Of a DNA stretch of 12,787 nucleotides, positions 8,085 through 12,787 are shown one piece after another. This DNA comes from Bacteroidales bacterium (GTDB taxonomy: Bacteria > Bacteroidota > Bacteroidia > Bacteroidales > UBA10428), in the NCBI GenBank assembly GCA_016938095.1, contig JAFGVG010000084.1, positions 1 through 12,787 of the forward strand, read 5' to 3'. The notes beneath the pieces were generated by a model. The model saw nothing but the letters and a program-made list of their open reading frames with translations, ran no database searches and had not been told where the DNA came from. How positions within the stretch are numbered: the stretch's first letter is position 1; the number at the start of each line of letters is the position of its first letter. A program made the position numbers and the translations under genes.

Positions 8085-8092
8085 CAAAAATA
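8085..8092 (-). promoter_or_regulatory. Probable -7 box for the AlbA_2 gene
   Basis: TATTTTTGC on the minus strand matches the Bacteroidota TAnnTTTG(C) element and lies 30 bases upstream of the AlbA_2 start codon. No TTTG is found 19-21 bases further upstream (the bases there are A/T-rich), so only half of the promoter is convincing. The same 118-base divergent gap must also hold the TPR gene promoter, for which I found no good match; GACAG (8116-8120) and CTGTC (8134-8138) form a short inverted repeat there. Confidence 0.45.
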
Positions 8093-8172
8093 GCTTATTT
8101 TAGATAGAAATTTTTGACAGGCATGTATCTTGTCTGTCCTTTAATTCGTATGAGCTTTAAAACCAGGAAATC

Positions 8173-9903
8173 ATGAAAAGGTATTCAGTGAACGTATATG
8201 TGCGATTAACCCTGTTGATATGGCTGCTTGGGCCGGTTGTCCTGATTCCTGCCACCGGGATCGGAAGTGCTTATGCACAAACCCCGGATAAGTCCACTCA
8301 GTATAGGCAACATTTGCTTAAAGGCGATGGTTATCTTGCTGAGAAAAACTATGCTGCCGCCATGTTCGAATACGAAAAAGCCGCCGACCTCATGCCCAAT
8401 GAGGATGAACCCAAGCTGAAGATGCAAAGTATCGAAGCCACCCTGGGAATAAACGAACTTGCTGAAGTTAAGCGTAAAGTTGAACAAGCCCGCAAGCTTG
8501 AACAGGAACAACTCAAAAAAGCTGCTACTGCCAAAACCACACCAACCATAAGCGAAACGGCAGCTGAAACCGAAGTCACCATGCAGACCGCGGACGACCG
8601 CGAAAGTGCCCGGAAAATAATACTGGAAAAATTTGCTGAAGAGCTTGCAAAAGCTGAAAAATCAAAGGATCAGGCAGCGATTGCTGCTGTGCTGAGGAAG
8701 ATAGCCGACGCATTCAAAGAGGCCGGTGATGATGAAATGGCTATTGCTTATTATAATAAAGCGCTTGCCATTGAAGAAAAAACAGGAAAAGAAGAAAGTG
8801 TGGCCGAGGTTTACGATAACCTGGCTGATGCTTATTACAGCACCGGCGATTTTCAACAGTCCATTTCATCCTACGAAAAATCCCTCGCCCTGAAAGAAAA
8901 AACAGGCGATAAAGCCGGAGCATCAAAGGTTATGTCGGAAATTGCCAATGTTTACGAAACTACGTACGATTACAAAAACGCCATTAATTACTACCAGCAA
9001 TCTGCAAAAATCAAGGAAGATATGCAGGATGAACCGGGGTTAAAAGACATCGAAAACAACCTTGGGGATGTCTATTACAAACAGAAAATACTGACCAGTT
9101 CTATCATGTCGTACGAAAAAACCGTAAACATAATCCGCAAGCTTAACATGGACGAAGCCCTGGGTTCGGTATACAATAAACTGGGCGTAGCACATTATGA
9201 AATGGGCAATTATACCGAAGCCGAAAAGTTTTTCAAGGAATCGATGAAAAATCTCAACGAAAACAACAACCGCAAAGAAGCCTCGATGGCACTCAACAAC
9301 CTTGGTAATTTGTTGTTTATCAATAATAAATACGAAGATGCCATTGGTTATTACCAGCGGTCGATCAATACCAAAAAAGAAAACCAGTACGACTACGGTC
9401 AGGCAGTCACCCTTTTTAACCTTGGTAATGCATACCGCAGGTCGGGCGACCACGAAATGGCCATTAAGCAATACGAAAAAAGTAAGCGGATTGCCGACAG
9501 TCTGAATATTCCTGTGCTGATGGCCAAAAATACCAAAGCACTTTCCGTGGCCTACAGCTCGGCCAAAAAGTTCGATAAGGCTTCGGAAATGGAAGAAGCA
9601 TTGGCCTCACTTAACCAGTCAAATATCAGCATTGAAATCCCTGTCTCCGAAAACGAAATGGACCTCGAGTACGAAAAGACACAGAAAATTTTGACTAAAT
9701 TAAACGAAGAAGCGCTCAAACGCAAAGAATCACTCGAATCGGGAGCCGAGGACAAAATGACCGACATGTATATCAATAACATTAACGGTCAGTATCTGCG
9801 GGAACAAAGCCGGAACCGGATGCTGATCATTATCAGTGCAGGTTTGGGAACCCTGCTGCTGGGTATGTTGTTTCTTTATTTAAGGCTAAAACGAAAAGCC
9901 TGA
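8173..9903 (+). CDS. Exported TPR protein with C-terminal membrane anchor
   Basis: This 576-residue protein begins with a signal peptide (hydrophobic 12-30, AYA at 33-35, probable cleavage before Gln36). A diverged TPR lies at about 45-75, then a charged, Lys/Glu/Ala/Thr-rich segment (95-145). Eight TPR units follow at an exact 40-residue period, with anchor residues at 177, 217, 257, 297, 337, 377, 417 and 457 (for example LADAYY, LGDVYY, LGNAYR). A coiled-coil-like stretch (497-548) precedes one transmembrane helix (550-570) and a six-residue basic tail (RLKRKA). The topology resembles the sensor half of Bacteroidota TPR histidine kinases or TPR-LuxR regulators, but no kinase, HTH or other output domain follows. 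It is probably a periplasmic scaffold held in the inner membrane. The partner is unknown; the divergent AlbA_2 gene shares its upstream region. Confidence 0.9.
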   Translation: MKRYSVNVYVRLTLLIWLLGPVVLIPATGIGSAYAQTPDKSTQYRQHLLKGDGYLAEKNYAAAMFEYEKAADLMPNEDEPKLKMQSIEATLGINELAEVKRKVEQARKLEQEQLKKAATAKTTPTISETAAETEVTMQTADDRESARKIILEKFAEELAKAEKSKDQAAIAAVLRKIADAFKEAGDDEMAIAYYNKALAIEEKTGKEESVAEVYDNLADAYYSTGDFQQSISSYEKSLALKEKTGDKAGASKVMSEIANVYETTYDYKNAINYYQQSAKIKEDMQDEPGLKDIENNLGDVYYKQKILTSSIMSYEKTVNIIRKLNMDEALGSVYNKLGVAHYEMGNYTEAEKFFKESMKNLNENNNRKEASMALNNLGNLLFINNKYEDAIGYYQRSINTKKENQYDYGQAVTLFNLGNAYRRSGDHEMAIKQYEKSKRIADSLNIPVLMAKNTKALSVAYSSAKKFDKASEMEEALASLNQSNISIEIPVSENEMDLEYEKTQKILTKLNEEALKRKESLESGAEDKMTDMYINNINGQYLREQSRNRMLIIISAGLGTLLLGMLFLYLRLKRKA

Positions 9904-9944
9904 TGACAGTTTGCTGAAAACCTTTCTCCAACTCAAATCCCAAC

Positions 9945-10056
9945 AAAATAAAAACCCACACCGGTTTGTGGAGAATAGGGGAGTCGAACCCCTGACCTAT
10001 TGCATGCCATGCAATCGCTCTAGCCAACTGAGCTAATTCCCCAATATGGGTGTGGG
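9945..10056 (-). other. tRNA leader/trailer inverted repeat followed by a T-run
   Basis: On the transcribed minus strand CCCACACC (10056-10049) in the leader is the exact complement of GGTGTGGG (9962-9955) in the trailer. The pairing can extend by G-U, A-U, A-U into the trailer T-run, TTTTTATTTT (9954-9945). Six unpaired bases remain on each side between this stem and the tRNA acceptor stem. The structure could close the precursor for end processing and act as a terminator stem. A competing short hairpin, AAACC/GGTTT, is possible inside the trailer at 9967-9952. Confidence 0.5.
9969..10042 (-). tRNA. tRNA-Ala, anticodon GGC
   Basis: The minus strand folds as a complete 74-nucleotide tRNA. 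The acceptor stem is GGGGAAT paired with ATTCTCC, with one G-U pair, and the discriminator is A. The D arm is GCTC/GAGC, the anticodon stem ATTGC/GCAAT with loop ATGGCAT, and the T arm AGGGG-TTCGACT-CCCCT. The anticodon GGC (10008-10006) reads alanine GCC and GCU codons. CCA is not encoded and must be added after transcription. It stands alone between two plus-strand genes with its own promoter. I see no integrase or duplicated tRNA end nearby, so there is no sign that it serves as an attachment site. Confidence 0.97.
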
Positions 10057-10072
10057 CTTAAAATTATGCGTG

Positions 10073-10104
10073 CAAAAGTATTAAATTAAAACCATTCCTG
10101 CAAA
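10073..10104 (-). promoter_or_regulatory. Promoter of the tRNA-Ala gene
   Basis: On the minus strand TTTG (10104-10101), a 20-base spacer and TACTTTTGC (-7 box at 10080-10073) give a full match to the Bacteroidota housekeeping promoter. Initiation would be near 10066, leaving a leader of about 24 bases that includes the CCCACACC arm able to pair with the trailer. Confidence 0.78.
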
Positions 10105-10140
10105 AAAACGTATTTCTATTTTTACGGACAGGGGTGGCAT

Positions 10141-10148
10141 TACTTTTG
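10141..10148 (+). promoter_or_regulatory. Probable -7 box for the lipoprotein gene at 10187
   Basis: TACTTTTG matches TAnnTTTG and lies 38 bases before the ATG at 10187. No TTTG is found 19-21 bases upstream, only T-rich sequence near 10119-10123, so the upstream half is weak. The same octamer is the -7 box of the divergent tRNA promoter 60 bases away. The rest of 9904-10186 holds only the tRNA and its flanks. Confidence 0.55.
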
Positions 10149-10186
10149 TACATCTTTGGATTAATAACATTATTTAACACACGCTT

Positions 10187-11359
10187 ATGAAAGTCTTTAC
10201 CTGGATATTGCCCTTTGCCTTGATACTAGGCAGTTGTTCTTCGCCCGAAAAGCTTCTTCAGAAGGGCAATTACGATGCGATCATCGAAAAATCCATAAAA
10301 GGATTGATTAAAAATCCCAATAACGAAGAAGACGCCATTATGCTCGATAAAGCATATAACCTGGCCAATACCCGCGACCTCGACCGGGTTAAGTACCTGA
10401 AAATGGAAGGTAATCCCGACACCTGGGATGAAATGTTAAACCTTTATTCCATACTGAAAAACCGGCAGGCCTCGGTAAGCAGGGTATTGCCGCTGAATAT
10501 AAATGGGCGAACCGTGCAATACAATTTTGTGGATTACGATGCCGAAATTGTGACAGCTAAAAGAAAAGCGGCTGAATACTTCAATACGCACGGTCGTAAA
10601 CTTATGGAAAACAAAACCAAAGAATCTTACCGCCAGGCTTATTATGAGCTGAACAAAGCCAAACAATACTCGGGCGACTCATACAGCGATCTGGACCAGT
10701 TGATTAACGAAGCCCGATACCTGGGCACCAGCAGGGTATTGGTTGGAGTTGTCAATCGCACCATTATCAACCTGCCACAGGAATTTACCGACGGACTGGT
10801 AGCCGTTAATGCCTCACAACTGAATAGCGAATGGGTTGAATATCATACCCGTAAACTCGACAACAACATACAATACGATTATTATATCGATATCATATTG
10901 CAAAACATTAACGTATCGCCCGACCTGGTGAGTGATAAGGATATCATTGAGAAAAAGACCATCGAAAATGGTTTTGAGTATGTACTTGATGCCAAAGGAA
11001 ATGTAATGAAGGACACCTCAGGAAACGATATAAAAGTTAAGAAATACAAAGACATACAATGTACGGTCATCGAATCGCATCAACAAAAGGACTGTAACAT
11101 TACCGGAGAGGTAGAATTTATTACGGCAAATCCTGAATCCGTAATCAAAAAGCAACCCATTGCTGCCGCTATGCATTTTGAGCATATTTCAGCCAGGGCT
11201 ATTGGCGACGTTGAAGCTTTGTCGCCTGAAAAACGCAAGCTCGTAGAACTCGAGCCTGTTCCATTCCCAACTGACATTCAAATTATACTCGACTGTACCG
11301 AAGCACTCAAGAAATCTATTCACGAAGCCATTACCTATAACAGGGGGATCATTCGTTGA
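10187..11359 (+). CDS. Predicted lipoprotein of unknown function with TPR-like N-terminus
   Basis: This encodes 390 residues. The N-terminus is a lipoprotein signal: hydrophobic 4-14 and lipobox LGSC, with Cys17 lipidated. Residues 20-95 are helical with TPR-like character (KLLQKGNYDAIIEKSIKGL, then NEEDAIMLDKAYNLA). A second helical region at 115-178 includes SYRQAYYELNKAKQYSG. From about 182 to 345 the protein is beta-rich (TSRVLVGVVNRTI, YDYYIDIILQNINV, NITGEVEFI), which could be a beta-sandwich; no catalytic motif is recognised. The C-terminus ends in a helix with SIHEAITYN. I know similar proteins only as Bacteroidota hypothetical lipoproteins, and an envelope-assembly or structural role is a guess. 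hflX follows 46 bases later on the same strand, possibly cotranscribed. Confidence 0.82.
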   Translation: MKVFTWILPFALILGSCSSPEKLLQKGNYDAIIEKSIKGLIKNPNNEEDAIMLDKAYNLANTRDLDRVKYLKMEGNPDTWDEMLNLYSILKNRQASVSRVLPLNINGRTVQYNFVDYDAEIVTAKRKAAEYFNTHGRKLMENKTKESYRQAYYELNKAKQYSGDSYSDLDQLINEARYLGTSRVLVGVVNRTIINLPQEFTDGLVAVNASQLNSEWVEYHTRKLDNNIQYDYYIDIILQNINVSPDLVSDKDIIEKKTIENGFEYVLDAKGNVMKDTSGNDIKVKKYKDIQCTVIESHQQKDCNITGEVEFITANPESVIKKQPIAAAMHFEHISARAIGDVEALSPEKRKLVELEPVPFPTDIQIILDCTEALKKSIHEAITYNRGIIR

Positions 11360-11369
11360 TTTTTTTTGC

Positions 11370-11378
11370 TTACTTTGC
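11370..11378 (+). promoter_or_regulatory. Weak -7-like element before hflX
   Basis: TTACTTTGC differs at one position from the TAnnTTTGC element and lies 28 bases before the hflX ATG. No TTTG is seen at the required distance upstream. Just before it an eight-T run (11360-11367) follows a weak ATCA/TGAT hairpin that overlaps the lipoprotein stop codon. Independent transcription of hflX is therefore possible but not shown. Confidence 0.25.
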
Positions 11379-11405
11379 GTCCCTTAACCATACTAATTTT
11401 TACTG

Positions 11406-12596
11406 ATGGGGGGATATCTTCATGTTTCTGAGCCGGAAAGAGCTGTGCTTGTCGGTGTTTCCAGCAATGATCAACCCATTGAACTGATCGAAGAATACCT
11501 GAGTGAACTTGCCTTTTTGGTGGATACGGCCGGCGCTGTTCCGGTAAGGCAATTCATCCAGCGTCTCATGACCCCCAATGCCAGCACCTACATTGGCAGT
11601 GGTAAATTATTTGAAATTAAGCAATTTGTTAAGGAAAACAACATTGACATTGCTGTTTTCGATGACGAACTGTCACCCAGCCAGGTAAGGAATATCGAAA
11701 AGGAGTTGGAAATTCGTGTACTCGACCGTACCAATCTCATCCTGGATATTTTTGCACACCGTGCTACCACTGCTTATGCCAAAACCCAGGTTGAACTCGC
11801 CCAGTACGAGTATCTCCTGCCCCGCCTGGCCGGTATGTGGACCCACCTCGAACGCCAGCGCGGAGGTATCGGCCTTAGGGGTCCTGGAGAAACTGAAATC
11901 GAAACCGACCGCCGTATTATCCGTACCAAAATTGCGCTGTTGAAGGAACAGCTCGATAAGATTGATAAACAAATGGTAACGCAGCGTAAAAACAGGGGAA
12001 AACTGGTGCGCGTAGCCCTGGTTGGTTATACCAATGTAGGCAAGTCGACCCTCATGAATTTACTTAGCAAATCAACTGTATTTGCCGAGAATAAGCTTTT
12101 TGCCACACTCGACGCTACCGTGCGGAAAGTGGTGATTGGCAACCTGCCTTTTCTTTTATCCGATACCGTTGGGTTCATTCGTAAACTGCCTCATCACCTT
12201 GTTGAATCGTTTAAATCGACGCTTGATGAAGTAAGGGAAGCCGACCTGCTTTTGCATGTTGTGGATATTTCACACCCGGGATTTGAGGAGCAACTTGCAG
12301 TGGTTAACCAAACCCTTCAGGAAATAAATGCGGCAGACAAACCAACCCTGGTGGTATTCAATAAAACCGATGCTTATTCCTTTATTTCCAAAGATGAAGA
12401 CGATCTCAGCCCGAAAACCCGTGATAACTTTACGCTCGAGGAATTAATGAATAGCTGGATGGCCAAACATAATGATCCCTCGATATTTATCTCGGCCCTA
12501 AAAAAACAACATATTAAGGAGTTAAGAGATATCCTGTATCAAAAGGTGCGGGAGATACACATCTCGCGGTACCCTTACGACAATTTCCTGTATTAA
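11406..12596 (+). CDS. hflX: Ribosome-associated GTPase HflX
   Basis: This 396-residue GTPase belongs to the Obg-HflX group, whose members bind the 50S subunit and split stalled or hibernating ribosomes under stress. The N-terminal HflX domain spans about 12-150, with the typical YIGSGK (62-67) and HRATTAYAKTQVELAQYEYLLPRL run (118-141). The glycine-rich GGIGLRGPGETEIETDRR (153-170) follows, then a coiled-coil linker (171-195). The G domain is complete: G1 GYTNVGKST (207-215), G2 around FATLDATVR (232-240), G3 DTVGF (253-257), G4 NKTD (319-322) and G5 SALKK (363-367). Length is normal, and a short C-terminal tail ends FLY. The start at 11406 gives the usual short N-terminal extension. The stop overlaps that of the convergent asd gene. 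Confidence 0.97.
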   Translation: MGGYLHVSEPERAVLVGVSSNDQPIELIEEYLSELAFLVDTAGAVPVRQFIQRLMTPNASTYIGSGKLFEIKQFVKENNIDIAVFDDELSPSQVRNIEKELEIRVLDRTNLILDIFAHRATTAYAKTQVELAQYEYLLPRLAGMWTHLERQRGGIGLRGPGETEIETDRRIIRTKIALLKEQLDKIDKQMVTQRKNRGKLVRVALVGYTNVGKSTLMNLLSKSTVFAENKLFATLDATVRKVVIGNLPFLLSDTVGFIRKLPHHLVESFKSTLDEVREADLLLHVVDISHPGFEEQLAVVNQTLQEINAADKPTLVVFNKTDAYSFISKDEDDLSPKTRDNFTLEELMNSWMAKHNDPSIFISALKKQHIKELRDILYQKVREIHISRYPYDNFLY

Positions 12597-12787
12597 ATCA
12601 ATTTCTTCTCTACAAGGTATTCGGCAATTTGCACTGCATTGGTAGCAGCACCCTTGCGCAGGTTGTCCGATACCACCCACATATTGAGCGTATTTGGCTG
12701 CGACTCGTCGCGCCTGAGCCGGCCTACAAAAACCTCATCGCGGTTATGCGACACAAGCGGCATGGGATATATGTTTTGTTTCGGATC
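12593..12787 (-). CDS. asd: Aspartate-semialdehyde dehydrogenase, C-terminal part
   Basis: The final 64 codons plus TAA are visible; the rest lies beyond the right edge. The translation includes YPMPLVSHNRDEVFVGR, LRRDESQPNTLNMWVVSDN and LRKGAATNAVQIAEYL, the conserved C-terminal region of bacterial aspartate-semialdehyde dehydrogenase. The enzyme reduces aspartyl phosphate with NADPH to the semialdehyde, feeding lysine/diaminopimelate, threonine and methionine synthesis. The active-site cysteine lies upstream and cannot be checked. The gene converges on hflX and the stop codons overlap: TTAA at 12593-12596 supplies TAA on both strands. No terminator fits between them. Confidence 0.94.
   Translation of the reverse strand, partial: DPKQNIYPMPLVSHNRDEVFVGRLRRDESQPNTLNMWVVSDNLRKGAATNAVQIAEYLVEKKLI

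Noticed and set aside
8111..8149. TTGACA-like motif upstream of the TPR gene as a sigma-70 promoter
   Set aside because: Bacteroidota use TTTG/TAnnTTTG promoters, and no matching -7 box is found at the right spacing.
8771..8906. Direct repeat GAAAAAACAGG copied 120 bases apart
   Set aside because: The spacing equals one 40-codon TPR unit, so it reflects the protein repeat rather than a separate DNA element.
9040..9471. 143-codon minus-strand frame opposite the TPR gene
   Set aside because: It is the antisense of regular TPR repeats, which tend to leave the reverse strand open, and its low-complexity aromatic/valine-rich translation fits no family.
9969..10042. tRNA gene as an integration site for a mobile element
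   Set aside because: No integrase, repeated tRNA 3' end or foreign-looking genes are seen on either side; both flanks are ordinary chromosomal genes.
11406..11416. Run of six Gs at the hflX start codon as a phase-variable tract
   Set aside because: Six bases is too short to expect frequent slippage, and hflX is a housekeeping gene.

Overview
The window looks like ordinary chromosomal core DNA from a member of the Bacteroidota, probably a Bacteroidales or Marinilabiliales-like lineage. Supporting signs are TTTG-N19/20-TAnnTTTG promoters (the form used by the Bacteroidota primary sigma factor), a DNA polymerase III alpha subunit with an N-terminal DnaQ-type exonuclease, a DUF6427-like membrane protein, short lipoproteins of Bacteroidota style, and no Shine-Dalgarno dependence. 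I see no integrase, transposase, CRISPR array or phage gene.

Layout. 1-969 (+): the 3' part of a conserved hypothetical gene and, two bases later, a small secreted beta-rich protein. 970-1060: a convergent gap with a palindromic element resembling a widely dispersed repeat. 1061-8054 (-): a run of same-strand genes, in transcription order an AlbA_2/Schlafen-type putative ATP- or nucleic-acid-binding protein with a C-terminal winged helix, a thioredoxin-fold lipoprotein, dnaE, trxA and a polytopic DUF6427-like protein. Only trxA and the membrane gene are close enough to be a convincing operon, and they have a clear promoter of their own. 8055-8172: a divergent promoter region. 8173-9903 (+): an exported, membrane-anchored protein with eight exact 40-residue TPR units. 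9969-10042 (-): tRNA-Ala(GGC) with a textbook promoter and an inverted repeat joining leader and trailer. 10187-12596 (+): a lipoprotein of unknown function and the ribosome-associated GTPase HflX. 12593-12787 (-): the C-terminal end of aspartate-semialdehyde dehydrogenase, whose stop codon overlaps that of hflX.

Functionally this is housekeeping: replication (DnaE), thiol redox (cytoplasmic TrxA and an envelope thioredoxin-like lipoprotein), translation (tRNA-Ala, HflX), amino-acid biosynthesis (Asd) and several uncharacterised envelope proteins. No exciting new multi-gene system is evident. The items most worth a second look are the leader/trailer pairing around the tRNA, the polymerase carrying two potential nuclease sites, the kinase-less TPR membrane protein with its regular repeats, and the palindromic repeat at about 993-1028.
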